DNA from: Glandiceps talaboti
Taxonomy: Eukaryota > Hemichordata > Enteropneusta > Spengelidae
Assembly (NCBI RefSeq): GCF_964340395.1
Contig: NC_135558.1
Location: 1,518,501 to 1,582,500 of the forward strand
Length of the DNA stretch: 64,000 bases
Direction: 5' to 3'
Part shown: in pieces, positions 13,001 through 28,000 of the stretch
How positions within the stretch are numbered: the first letter of the stretch is position 1
Layout: every line of letters starts with the position of its first letter
The notes under the pieces: generated by a model
What the model was told of the DNA's origin: nothing
Seen by the model: the letters and a program-made list of their open reading frames with translations, nothing else
Database searches by the model: none
Program-made: the position numbers and the translations under genes

Positions 13001-16000
13001 GAACCTCCCTGTGGTGTGCAAATGTACCAATATTACTTTGTCACCGTTTCTGTGCTACTGTAAGTTATCAGCATCCATTCAGATCCATCAGAGATTGCTT
13101 TTCATTGAAAAGTTTATGTAAATGTAAATTGATTTCACTCTTTTGTGGTAAAGATTGAGATGATATTTCATGTTCGTCATCATATATGCTTCAATAGCAT
13201 CATTTGTATATGTGGTATTCAACCACAATGGTGTCTGGGAAGCGTCTACAGTAGTAAATACAAATCTCTGTTCTCAGAGTAAAGTAACTGTCGCCAATTG
13301 AAGCTATGAAGACTTCAACCAGACGCATATATTCATTTTAGTGCCATTAGAAATACCCCTTGTGAGTTTGATGGTAGTTTCTATGGAAACCATTTCTATA
13401 CCATAAATTGATGTTTATAGTCATACTACACATCATGGAACATGTTGAGTATCACAGTTACCATGGTTACAGTGCATAGTTAGAAGGTCTGCTAAATGGA
13501 TTTCTGAGAGTTTTATAGCCTTTTACTTCACTGTGACATTTGCCGCAGGATGGTAAAACAGACTAGTCTTAAATGAAATAAGAAATACCTAATACCTACA
13601 TTTTTGTAATCTGTGGTTGTTATCTTATGCAGATTTACTTCTGTTTATCAGCTATCAGAGTAGTAGAAGGATTATGTTCATTTCAGAGGTGAAGGAAAGG
13701 ATAGCATATGAATTCACTTTTGTTTAATAGAAGCAAATGCTATCAAATAAATGTGTTGGTTTCATTCACTTTTACTCATCAATATGAAGTTAGCATCAAT
13801 TCAAACTTGCAAGGCAACTTCTTTGACTGTACTGTCAGCTGCTTCTATTGTTAATAATTGTAATATGTATAGTGAAGGAAGTTGCCTAGCAACTAAATGT
13901 TAAACGTCACTAAGCTGTAGGATCAGTATAAACTCAGTACTGATATTAGTGAAAGTGATCACACCAACAAATCATACATTTTGTATTTCATTTAGCATCC
14001 AAGCTTTTATCAGATAATGTGAATTCATAAGGTACCCACAGGTGTATGATTTGGGTAAAAAAATGTAATTTTGGTAAACAAACTTAAAATCAAAATCTAC
14101 AGAGCAGATTGGTCTGAAATTTAGTGGGATGTCAATATAGGGAATGTGTATATGAATAATTTTTGAAATGATGATCCATCAGTGATATAAATATTAGGTC
14201 TAAAATGTGTCTCTTTTTTGTTTTGGCGAAAAAAAATTAGGTCTGAAACTACATGGCAGACTTGGCAGAAATTTCTAAAAAAATGTCATTTTTGGCCAAA
14301 ACCTTATCCCAAAAACTAGTATATGGTGGATGGGACTGAAATTTAGTGGGATGTTTCTAGAAGTGTTATTCTGTAAGTGTTGTTCAAAACAGATCAACAC
14401 AACTGGCCCCAGCAACCATGACTACTCTCTTAGCAACAGTCAAATGCCAGTATATTTTGCACTAGTGATAACGACATTACTGGGTAGACAAGTTGAATAA
14501 ACATTCCACAAATATATGCAAATATGCCTAGCAACAAGACAATCCCCATAGCGACAGTCAAATGATGGTAATATATTGCAAAGCTGACAGGGATGGTTAG
14601 ACAATTGGATAAACATTCAAAAATTTATCACATGTATGCCTAGCAACAAGACCATACCCATAGCAACAGCCAAATGATGGTGTATTTTGCAAAGATAACA
14701 ACATAGATGAATAGGCTTAACATTCATAAAATGAATACATGTAGGAACGATACCATGATGCCCTCATTATAGCAACAGCCAAATAATGGTGTATATTGCA
14801 GAGATAATGATAGGAGTGGTTAGACAAATGAATAAACATTCAACATGTAGTCAACCAACAACTAAAATATCGCACATCAACAGTAAAATGATGCATAGTT
14901 ACTACAATATGGATGGATCAACATATGGATAAACATTTTCAAAACATTAACACATAAACTGTACAGTTGTGCTTATACAATGACATTAGTGCTATTTTTT
15001 TGTTCAGATACGAATTAATGTTATATTAAATCTCTTTGTCCTGACAAAATTGTCAAGACAAAGAAATAAAGATGATGCTATCCCAGAACCTTGCAAGAAA
15101 TCATCAATGTCACCCAACACATGTCAAGTGCAGAAGAACTTTATATAAGATTTCTAGTTAAGTAACTCAATACCGAGGTTCTATTTTATCACCCAAAAGT
15201 ATTATGTACGTTGATAGCAGTAATCAGTACAAATGTACTAAAGACAGAAATAAGTCTGACTGGACTTTTCCTTTAAGTTGATAGCAGTAATCAGTACAAA
15301 TGTACTAAAGACAGAAATAAGTCTGACTGGACATTTCCTTAAAGTTGATAGCAGTAATCAATACAAGTGTACTGAAGGTAGAAATAAGTCTGACTGGACT
15401 TTCCATTTATTAAACGTAGATTCAAGACAAGTTAAGTTTAAGAAGGACATACCACTAGGTTTGCATACACTATAGTTAGTAAAATATCAATTTAACTTGA
15501 AGTCACAAAGTCTAGAAAATAGGCAAACTTATCATGCACATGCTGTACTTCAAACCCATAATATGATTTTAATTTTGTCTATCGGCTTTCCTTAGATGAT
15601 TAAGATGCGGATACAGGTAGTCAGTGAGTCCAACTTACTGTAATATCATTTTATTGCTGACGTCTGCTGTTATCCACAAGGATTCACAGACACTGATTAT
15701 AGCTTTCTACTTTAAGACACCAATATTATAGTCACCAATTGAGTGTGTTTTGTAAAGTGCAAAGGTATGTTTATACAGGTGATTGCCCTGAATTTTTATA
15801 CTTAAAAGTTCTATAATCACTATAATGATGTAGCTTCAACTCTTTAAGTTGATGGTTCTCATCCATACTGCATTAAGGCATGTATCATTGAAAATTGCTT
15901 CCAATGGAACGACAGTTGATTATTCTCTCGTATAAAATATATTTCCTGTAAAAGCTAGGTGAATCACATGTTATAATTCACATGGTTGTATGATATCAAC

Positions 16001-19000
16001 CTTGCTATTCGTACTTTCTTTTATCAGTCTAATAAACTACTTCATAAAGTTTACTCAGTCTATCTTGGGAATAACCTTTTCTACTTTAAGAAAACTTCAT
16101 TTTGTTCTCAGTTTTAAAACAAGAATAAAATCAGGGGTTACTGAACCGAACAAATTTTTGTAATAAGGGTCAAAGCGATATCAACATAAATCATCTACGT
16201 TTAACTTTATGGGGAAATAAGTTGTTGTCAATTTTACTAGAAAAAAAGATATTTGACCCCAAATTTAGATTGTCCAATCTAAATAATTATAAATTTTGGA
16301 TTTAGTTCTCAAAAGTTTGTGACTCTGTGAGCAGAAATTTCCACTTGTAACTATGAACCCTCATTGTAGTAAACCATGCCCTCTTTTACGGCACCGTCCA
16401 ACAAGACATTATTTTCGCAAGTTTGCGAGAATGTGAACCCTGAGTCCATGAATATTCATTCAGGTGAAATTTACAAAGCTTAATTGTGTCATCTTCTGTG
16501 ACTTTTTGATAAAACAGACTTATTAATAGCCTTAGATAATGTGTGCTTTCTATATAATGTTTTCATAAGACGCCGATAAGACTCAGTAAACAATATATTA
16601 ACTATTCAGTGCTTTCTTTGAAATGTTTTCAATTCTTAGCTTGGCTTTCTGAGTGGTTACAATACTGTAGTGTGTGGTTGTCAACCATAGAGGCACTGCT
16701 GACAGTCTTATCAAGAACACATTGTGACAGTAATATTGCCACGACTACTGCTTTTGATAAGAAACATGAAATGAAATTGTTCAGAATATAATTTTCAGAG
16801 CAGAAACCAGAAAATGGTCTGATACGCTCTGTTACCTTGAACCTTACAATATCTTACCCACAATTCTCTCTGATTGGTGTGTTTGGATTTTCCTCATTTT
16901 ATAACTTGCCCTAGAAGCCATATTTGTTAACAGTTGCTAACAATCATATTTAAATAATATTTCACAAAAGTACGCTAATAACAAACGTTCTAACTTTAAC
17001 ATAAAAATGCACCAAAAACTAAATTAAACCTGTACTTTGAAAAAAATACTTTTTAGTGTCAAAGTATCACTAACTTGGGTAGTCAGTTTGTATGAAGTGT
17101 TTTAATATGTAAATTTCTTTTGTTATACCTTTTCAGAGAAATCAATATCTTTGACAAAGTCATAACAGTTGCAAATATTTTCCTTAGTTTTGTTGAAAAT
17201 ATTCTGCACGTATTTTAAGAAAGTCTACTGACCAATTCTAAAATTTCCATCTCCTTTAATACAGCAATGATATCTGAACCAATGAAAATGGAAATTCAGA
17301 AACTCATCAGTGGAAATTATATGCTTTGCAAATTTCAATTTTACAAAACTATGTACACTGGTGAGAGTTGTCTGATTTCAAGGAGATGATTGATGTACAA
17401 ATCAGAGAGAGTTGTGGGTAAAATATTGTATAGTACATTCTATTTTACATTCTCCAATATCAAGTTCAAGTCACATACATATAAATTGCAGGCATGTACT
17501 GAATGAATATTCCAGTGTCACCAACATACAAGATCATTTGCATGTTCAACCATGATCAAAGCTATTATGGTCTATTTGTAAGATATCGTAATAGCTGTGT
17601 CGATTTCCAAAGACACACTTGGGATATAAATAGCAGTCCATCATAATTGACTTATCAATCTTCTTGACAGAGTGTGTACAGTGCATTACTATATATACTC
17701 TGTGAGTATTTGATGGTAGAGGGACACTGATTTTGTGTAAATGAGGAATGTTTTATTCTTAAACTCTCCAGGTTTCTGCAAGCTGAAATTTGTCTGAAAT
17801 GCTCACTAAAGTGAAATTATTGAAGCATACTTGGCAACAATTCAAAATGTATACAAGATGTGATGTAGGAAGTACAGTCAACACTCAGTGTACTGTACTG
17901 GTTTGCAAACCAGTTGTAACTGGATAAAACTAGATCTAAAAAGTTAATTAAACCAGTTCTGGCAGGATCAAAATACTTTGCCTTGCATTTATCTGATTTG
18001 AAGTTTTAGTATATTTTTAATTTATTAAAAGTACGTCAAGTACTTCAGATTGGTAGAAAATGTCATAAAAGTTTCACAGCCTGTAATTTCACAAAATGGT
18101 GATAAATTGTAAGAATGCAGATGTGTGATTTCCAGCAACCATTGTATTTTTATAGTTGCCCATGGTGATGACCTTTTGATTTTGTCTGTAATCCTAGTTG
18201 AGAAATCAATCTTGTGAGAAAATCCTTGAATTGTGGATGGAAAACCCCCTCATGTACAATAATCTGATTGCATGTACGCAGTGAGTTGTCTAAAGATGAA
18301 ATGATAACTTCTACTAAAGATTTAGTGTATATGTCCTTCCCTAGAGGTAAGTACCACCGACATTTAATTATTCGCAATGGCAGTAAAATGATGTCATAAA
18401 GTCATTGCCTTTTACTGATGGTAAGACTTCACTCCTTCACTACCTAGTAATCAGACACAAAGACAATATGGAGACACTTGGATGTTATTTGAGACACATA
18501 TATCACGTAATTATTTGTTGATTGAAACATGGTTACTATGGTTATATCATTTGGTTTGCAAGGCATAGATATTTTTTATGCCGACAGTTTATTCAAGTAT
18601 TGAAATTGAGAAAGGGAAAGGGATAAAAATCTTTAAAACGATTCAGAAAGACCATTTTGTATTCATATGTATTCAATTATACAAGTTGCCATCAATAAAC
18701 TACAAGAGTGTATACTACAGGTTGTCCTTGTGTCTGTAGATCTGTACAATACCAGCTAAACTCCTTACAGATATCACAGCAGGATTGTCCCTTTGTCTGT
18801 AGATCTGTACAATACCAGCTAAACTCCTTACAGATATCACAGCAGGATTGTGCCTGTATCTGTATCTGTATAATACCAGCTAAACTCCTTACAGATATCA
18901 CATTATTTTCTTAAATGATTTGGATCAGTATACATGCAGTTATTGTTGTTATTGTTAATAATTCTATGGTTCCAATCCAAAATAGATCAAAAAGCCACCA

Positions 19001-22000
19001 ACTTAATGATTTTCTTCTAACATTTGTGGTGAGAAAGTAGAATAATGGCTCACAACAATGTATAAAATGTAAAATTAGTCAAGTACACTAAAGAGTTTGA
19101 AATAATATCCATGTGGGCAGAACATTCACTATTTATGAGACAAAATGTCTGTCATAACATTATATACTTGAACCATGTCGTTAATCATATCGTAAAGAGG
19201 TGATAAAATTGGTGTATTTTTAGAGACTATTCACTGTTATAGTGATTTGTTTTCATTTTATGCATTTGTACGGTACATGTACTTCAGTAGTTATTGGGTG
19301 TATGGAGGAGCAGGAGGGGGTTCAATGCACTTGCATTTGTCGACACCTACACTTCTGGTCGCCTATGTCAATACATGTGAATGTTTCTTCTAAACAGTTT
19401 AATTTGTAACAAATAAGATAAACGCAAGTTTTAAGCTCATATAATTATGGAGGTGGGAAATTTAAATATGTACAGTATCTTTCCAGAGCAAAATTACAAG
19501 AGATGTCTACAACTGAAAATGGGAAAGAAACATTCCTGTGTATTAGCATAGCCGACCGGAAGTGTAGTTGTCGACATTAGAACACGTTGTCGCGAGACTT
19601 CGTTCCATTTGACTCCACAGTTATGTGTAGAATTGTATTGCAAGTAGCGAGAATTGTTTGTCTCAAGTTAGTATTGGTGTAAATGGTATTTTTAGACTCA
19701 CAAGAGTATGACTACATTGTGTACACTGTATTTGTACAATCATAAGCAATCAGACAACTATAAGCCAGTATTTTAAGAGCTCTGGAAGGTTAGGGGTGGA
19801 CCATTTGATATCCTGGGGGGGGGGGGGGCTTGGAAGAGTTCGGGAAAAAAAAGATGGCATAAAAACTGTCAATGATGTTTATTTAATTGAAAATCAAACA
19901 TGTATGAAATATGTAGTTTTCTAAATAAAATCTGTGTGTGATAGAACAGCATCTTTTTACTCTCTGTATTACCCTGTGTGAAACCAAACAGAAAATTGTG
20001 GCAACAAATGTAGGTGTTCAACGTTGACGTAAAAAAAAAATCCGGATATCTCAAAGAAGCAAAGAAAAAAAAAAGTTGCCAGCATAATTCTCAGGCAAGC
20101 AGGTGGGAAAAAAAATAATGACTCTCCACCAATCTTCCAAGCCCCCCCCCCCCCCAGGATATCAAATGGTCTACCCCTTACTGAAAGCCTAGATGAAGGC
20201 TTTGACTACATGTCTTTAGCTTTCACATTGATTGCAATATAGCCATCGATGGCTTTCCTTAATTTCTGTATTTATTTCACAAAAATTATTAGAAATATTC
20301 AAAGTGAGTCTTCTGAAGTGCTAAATAAGGCTTAATTCTGAAGGCCTTCGGAAGGCTAAATTAGCCATCATGTTTGGTATGGGTTATTTGGTGTAAAATG
20401 AATGGTGTATTTTATAAACATACAACAGTTAATTTGACATCCGCGGTCATATTGCATGTATAAATCTTAAGTTATATCAGGAACCATATACAGGTTATGT
20501 GTTTAGACTTGTAAATAGCGCAAATAAGCTAGTCTGATGATGTATCTATATCTAAGGTAGGTTGATTTTCATTGTAATACATCAAGCCATTATTGACTCA
20601 ACTTAGTTCAATCTATATCTACAAATCATACATTCCTATCTGTAGGTGAATCACACAGGGTCGACATGTACATGTCATTTTCTAACCCATAGATTTTTAC
20701 ACGTAACTGACCCTTACCTTCAGACTTTCTTAACCCCTATTTGAAGCATGACTTTATGTTCATACATAAGGTCATGAATATATGGTCTGTTTGTTACAGT
20801 CACACATTTCTACCTATAGCTACATGCATAGCATGAATAAATGTTTGTAGATCGAATACTTATTTCTCAAGTCGAAATCTGAAGAAATAACGTAATTTCT
20901 ACATTGCAAATTGTTGATCTTTATATTATTAGGTTTACAATCTCTTTTGTGACCCTGACCTTTGATCTTGACATTCATCTTCAAAATTCTGCCATTTCCT
21001 GCATAGCACAGACACTTTGATATTTATTTGTTACCAATAATTTCATTCAAATCAAGTCGCCATTCACTCACATAAAAGTAAAGTATTTGAGGTCGGTCCA
21101 AGGAAGCTAGATTATATCTAGTATCATAGTATACAAACTTCAGATTTCTTATAGTTTGGCATAGTGGGTGGAGGGTTTATGGCATAACCATTTGCCAATT
21201 AAGGATCAGTATATCATGTATGATGGCTATATAAGAATTTTGCATTCTAACAATTATTGTGTGTACACAAACAAAAATATATGGAAGTCCCTATGGAAGG
21301 CGTTCAGTAATAAATCTATTATTTTTGAATTTTAAATAGTTGCTTGTGAGTGCAGTAGTTTATTTATGCCACACATAAGCTAGATGAGAAAGCTTTCAAA
21401 CTAAACATTTAGGTTGTTTGCTGCCACGACAACTCATGTCTACATCATTGGTTCTGCAGTGCTTACGATTTGCATCAAAACGTTCCAAATTTGCCATTAT
21501 TTTCCCAGTATTTTCCAATATTTCATAAATTATGAATGAGGATCAGACTATGATTATATTTGTTACATACTCATTACCCATGGTTTTGTGACTGAAGGTC
21601 AACTTGTCTATCGACTCTTAGTGACAAGGACTTATAGGTAACTCATATTGTCCTCGTCTAAATTAAGAAATATCTTGGGGAATAATATCTTTGTACTGTA
21701 TTTTTACTGTTGTTGTGAACACATAGCAACACAGAATTGAAAAATCCAATAAAGTAAACTTAGCATGTACAACAAGAAGTTACATCTTTCAAAGTCAATA
21801 GCATATCGTGATTTATAGATGAAAGGGAATATTTGCAAAAGTGTCAGTGTAATGGGAAAATGGAAAGACAAATTAGATCTTTTATTGTGAAACTGAAACC
21901 ATTGAATGTCAAATCGTGATTATAATTTAACATGCATATGATGGATGAGATGAAATTGTCATTAGCTGAGATGAGTGGGTGGTACATGTCATTATTAGAT

Positions 22001-25000
22001 GGACAGCTTATATTTTGCATTAGTTTGTGGATTACTATAAATTGGTTTTGGAGAGCTATTACTTTAATAGCATGAAATATATATCATATAAGTGTACATG
22101 ATAATAAAACCAATTTGCGGTCTCAAGGGATTGATAGTGAAACATAGACTGAACTACTTACTGGCATGTGACCGGGGTGGTAAACAGGTAGGAAAAGGTA
22201 ATAATGGAAGGAATGGTTGAAGCGAATGAAGGAGACGGCATCCAAGATGAACTGGTTTGATGGTTTCAAGGAATTCAAAGTATTCAACAAGAGGCTGCAA
22301 TGATAATCTTTGAGATTAACTTACAGGACTGAAACTGTTACAGCACTAATATCCAAACTGTTACAGTACTGAACCAAACTGTTACAGCACTAATAACCAA
22401 ACTGTTACAGCACTAATATCCAAACTGTTACAGTACTGAACCAAACTGTTACAGCACTAATAACCAAACTTTTACAGCACTGAACCAAACTATTTGGTGT
22501 TGCATTGTTAAAGAGGGTCATGTGCAATATGGATTTTGAACAGTTTGAACAGATGATACTTTGCATCCAATACTTGTATTTGAGAAATTGTCTTAGGAAA
22601 CTAAGGTGACTTGCAGTAGTAACTGTATGCAATGAAGAATATTTAAAACTGCCTAATGACAGTGTTTATATTTTAGATGAATTGGATGAGTATGTAATGA
22701 ATGCATAGTGGTTATACAATCTATTAGGCAAAACAAAATGTGTCTAGTCAAGACATTTTTTTTTTATAATTGTCAAACATGTCACTCAATCTACTAAATA
22801 TGGTAGTTTCTGTTCTTTTCATTTAGTACTTTAGAGCAAGTGTGTATGTGGGGGCAGATGTAATTTGCTTGTTCATGGTTGGCTCTGCAGTTGTCTTCAC
22901 TGAAGTAGGGAAGGTTATTTTTGTGTTTTCCCCCGGAGCTGCAGACTACATGGGCTGGACAAACATTATAAAAAATTGACACGGGGTATTTAAGTGATGT
23001 GCATGCTGACCAGAATAATTTATTTCTTTTTTGGGGCTTTATTGCAAATACACATTGTTCCTATAACATTAAAACATTGCTGCCAATAGTTACAAGTATT
23101 TTGTCCAATGTATGGACTGAGCATTTAGAATACCTACAGTATATTATGCACTTCAGTGTGATGAATTTTTCAGTTTCCTATACCAATAGACAGATTGGCA
23201 TATTTAATGGACGAGAACTCTTGTAGATTTCAATGTCGATATGTACAAGTTCTTGAAATGTAAATGCATGTAAAAGGAGAACTAGTGATACAGTGTAGGT
23301 TTCAGAATCAATCATGAAAAGGTTCTTGCAAAAGAAGCTCACATGTATAGATTTTAGTGTCAAGTCTTTTACATTTAGGGAACTGTGGTACGTTTTAGTC
23401 TTTTACATTTAGGTAACTGTGGTAGGTTTTAGTGTCAAGTCTTTTACATTTAGGGAACTGTGGTAGATTTTAGTGTCAAGTCTTTTACATTTAGGGAACT
23501 GTGGTAGATTTTAGTGTCAAGTCTTTTACATTTAGGGAACTGTGGTAGATTTTAGTGTCAAGTCTTTTACATTTAGGGAACTGTGGTAGGTTTTAGTGTC
23601 AAGCCTCTTACATTTAGGGAACTGTCACGTGGCAGATTTTAGTGTCAAGTCTTTTACATTTAGGGAACTGTGGTAGGTTTTAGTGTCAACATTCTCAAGA
23701 AAGAATAATGACTATATCCTCATTGTAACTACGGGAAGTAAGTATTCTTGGCTTTAAGTCATCAATAATTTATATTTTTTCATTTGAACTGTTTGGCAAG
23801 CCACAGCTCTTCATTTATTTTTCATGATACACTGTATAAAAGCGTGTTTGTGTCATTTACATTTATTTCATGCAAACTAGAGTTTCCATTAAGAAGTGAT
23901 AAACAGCAAATTAGATTTTCCTTGGTATATTACAACCAAGGCCTCTGTTTATGTGAAGGAAATGGTTAGTTTCATCTCCTACTATATCTAAGATCATTTG
24001 GTCTCTTTCCTTTCTATTTGCTGTATATCTCAGAAATACACTAACAATAATTAGCATATTGATGCCACTTCCAGGTGTGCATTTTTATGAATCTTGGTAC
24101 ATAATATTAATCTTTTTCTTTTCTCAAATTAACAAAAATAAAAAGACTCAGAAAGACTGAGAAGAAATGTCTATGCAAAATAGTTTAAATTTACAGTAGA
24201 TCTAGATTGTTCCTAAATTTCATTGTAAATCTAATTAGCATATTAATACTAATTAGCACATTGATATCAATCAGCATATTATGAATACTGATACAGGTGC
24301 ATGATAAGGAATTTTGTCATTTTTCTTTTACTTCTATCAAATTAACAAATAAAAAAATGCTCTCTTAGCAACACTAGGATAAGAAATCAAATGAAGATGG
24401 TAATGTACAATGGAATTCAGACTTTTCTTTCACTATGGTGTTTAAAAAAAGTTAAAAACAGACTTCATGTATGTCTTCTAAATATCACTTTTCTGCAGGC
24501 TGTCAGAGGGCAAAGCTGACATGTTCCATAGTGTGTGACATCACTAAACAGTTCGCTAATAGCTTTAAAAGTTGATTTAAATGCAACAGGTTTGCTACTT
24601 AGACATTGGACAATTGTTATTTGACAACTCTATTTCCTGATTGATTGTATATGTGAAGCCAGGAACAGGTCTTTTCCATTTGCTGTCACTTCATGTTATT
24701 CTCACGTGTGCAAAGTAGCTGTGTGGGTCTCTAACTAGTGACAAAGTACAATTAATGATAGACATAGAGAATGTACTGAGTGATATAGTGTCATAAGGGT
24801 GATATCAAATTACATATGACATGTTGAATACAGTGAAGGTAACATAATTCTCTCTCTCTACAAAGTGTTACATATCTTTATCAGCTTTCCACTCCAGGTC
24901 TTTTAAGGTAAAGTTACTGACTTTAAGTAATGATTGTGGCGTAGGTGTGGTCAAGCATAAATGACTTCAGATCAACTTTTAACATGTATATAATTGTGTA

Positions 25001-28000
25001 TATGTACAAAAACATCTGTAGCGAACACAGTGTATGTCTGAATAACTACCTGATCTACTATAGGGATTAGTTAGTCAGTTCAGTTCAATTTAAAAGATGC
25101 CTGATGTAGAGTACATAAAACATAAACATAATGTAGAATATGTTAAACATAAACATATACCTGATGTAGAGTATGTTTAATGTAAACATATACCTGATGT
25201 AGAGCATATTAAACATAAACATAATGTAGAGTATGTTAAACATAAACATATACCTGATGTAGAGTACATAAAACATAAACATAATGTAGAGTATGTTAAA
25301 CATAAACATATACCTGGTGTAGAGTATGTTAAACATAAACATATACCTGGTGTAGAGTACATTAAACATAAACATAATGTAGAGTATGTTAAACATAAAC
25401 ATATACCTGATGTAGAGTACGTTAAACGTAAACATATACCTGATGTAGAGTACATTAAACATAAACATATACCTGGTGTAGAGTACATTAAACATAAACA
25501 TATACCTGATGTAGAGTACATTAAACATAAACATATACCTGATGTAGAGTATGTTAAACGTAAACATATACCTGATGTAGAGTATGTTAAACGTAAACAT
25601 ATACCTGATGTAGAGTATGTTAAACATAAACATATACCTGGTGTAGAGTATGTTAAACGTAAACATATACCTGATGTAGAGTACATTAAACATAAACATA
25701 TACCTGGTGTAGAGTACATTAAACATAAACATATACCTTATGTAGAGTATGTTAAACATAAACATATACCTGATGTAGAGTATGTTTAATGTAAACATAA
25801 TGTAGAATATGTTAAACATAAACATATACCTGATGTAGAGTACATTAAACATAAACATAATGTAGAGTATGTTAAACATAAACATATACCTGATGTAGAG
25901 TATGTTTAATGTAAACATAATGTAGAATATGTTAAACATAAACATATACCTGATGTAGAGTACATTAAACATAAACATAATGTAGAGTATGTTAAACATA
26001 AACATATACCTGATGTAGAGTATGTTTAATGTAAACATAATGTAGAGTATGTTAAACATAAACATATACCTGATGTAGAGTATGTTTAATGTAAACATAT
26101 ACCTGATGGAGAGTACATTAAACATAAACATAATGTAGAGTATGTTAAACATAAACATATACCTGGTGTAGAGTATGTTAAACATAAATATATACCTGGT
26201 GTAGAGTACATAAAACATAAACATATACCTGGTTAGAATACATTTAATTTAAAACATATACAAATATAAGTAAGTAGACAACATTTTATAAAATCTCATG
26301 TAAACATTATAGTACATGACTAAAAACAACATTTTGTATGTTATACATGTAAACCTACTTTCAATGTTGTTTTCAATTCATGATGAAAATATCTGGATTG
26401 GAATTAAATGAAAGAGAATAATTCTAACAAAAGTTTGTATTTCTAATTATATTATTTCAGGTCGTACAAGAGTACGAACGTGCTGTGATATTTCGGTTGG
26501 GACGACTTCTACCTGGAGGTGCCAAGGGACCCGGTAAGTAACATTTGATTGAAAACACCCAAAGGGTTAACTGTAAAGTGGATTGAACAGCATTGTAAAA
26601 TCCCTAGTGTGTGATATTACTTGTAATACAAATATCAGTATTTTTTTCCCTTGATCATAGAGTGTATGTGTGGAAGGAAGGAAGGAAGGGAGGGAGAAAT
26701 ATCTTTAAATGTACATTGTACTTGATTTTCAGTACGGATATTTCAACTTGTGATAAATACTTAAATTGGCTGAGACACTTGTAGAAAAGTCCACAAAACA
26801 AGTAAAGAACTTACTTCCTCACATTCATCTGAAAATACTATGTGATATATTTCAATGAATTAGATCTGCATAGATTCTTTGTCTGTGTTTGAGCTATCTT
26901 TGATAACATGTATATCAATAAAACTCCAAAAATAATGACACATGTATACTGACTCCATATATATTTAAAACTTTTTTGCATTATTTGTAAAATTATGTGT
27001 ACATGTTGCAGGACATTCTATACAGTACAATATACAAGAAAAATAGTGCTATTGAATTTCAAAGTGCAACTTCCATTAATATGTGCATCTGCAACTACTT
27101 ATCTTAAACCCTCACAGACAAGACACTTAAATCTCTTCTGTATGCATACACAGAATGAAATCATATGATACACAAAAAATTACTAAAATTAAGTAACAAT
27201 TCTGATAGAAATGTAATCTCCCTATAGCAGTTATATGTTACATCAGACAAAATTATTCCAGGCACTTCAACTATCTAACCTTCATGCAGTCTACAAATTC
27301 TATGATTCTGTATGTGCTATGAATTAGATTTTACTATCACCACTATCAGAGAAAAATTCAAAGGTCCGTCTGACTGACAGTCCTGTCTAAACAGTGTCAA
27401 GAAATGAAAAGATTTATCCTGGAGCAGTAATATCTGATATCAGATGAAATTTCAGGAGGGGTGGTCTGCATGACTGCAGATATATATCAGTCCTGTCCAT
27501 GCAGACAGTATCAAGAAATGGAAACATTCCTCCCATAGCAGTATCTGATATTGAACAAATTTCAGGTGGTTCATCTGGTAAAACTTGATCAGTCCTGTCT
27601 AGACAGTATCAAGAACATGAAAAATTCACCCTGCAGTAGTAATATCTGATAGCAGATGAAATTGCAAGTAGTTTGTCTGACTTGATCAGTCCTGCTCAGA
27701 CAGTATCAAGAAATTCAAACATTCATCCTGCAGTAGTAATATCTGATATCAGATGAAATTGCAAGTGGTTTGTCTGACTTGATATGTATTAGTCCTGCCA
27801 GTCCCAGACAGTATCAAGAAATTCAAACATTCATCCTGCAGCAGTAATATCTGATGAGACAAAATTTGCAGGTGGTGAGTCCTGCCCAGATAATCAAAGA
27901 TTTGATATGTTTAAAACACTCCTGGCTCTGATAACATGCACTGATTCAGTTTCTATCCTCAGCAGACTTGTACAATGGTATGTATATATGGAAATAGTAG

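Larger units (their letters stand above)
7260..26460. other. Remainder of the 19.5-kb stomatin intron
   Basis: AT-rich, no exon recognised. It holds the repeats and TIR elements listed separately; between them (for example 7300-10120, 12400-13900, 17440-18700, 20200-22320, 23700-25080) I see nothing that stands out. Confidence 0.5.

Noticed and set aside
25085-26224. 379-codon hydrophobic protein on -
   Set aside because: Low-complexity repeat of units divisible by three inside the stomatin intron.
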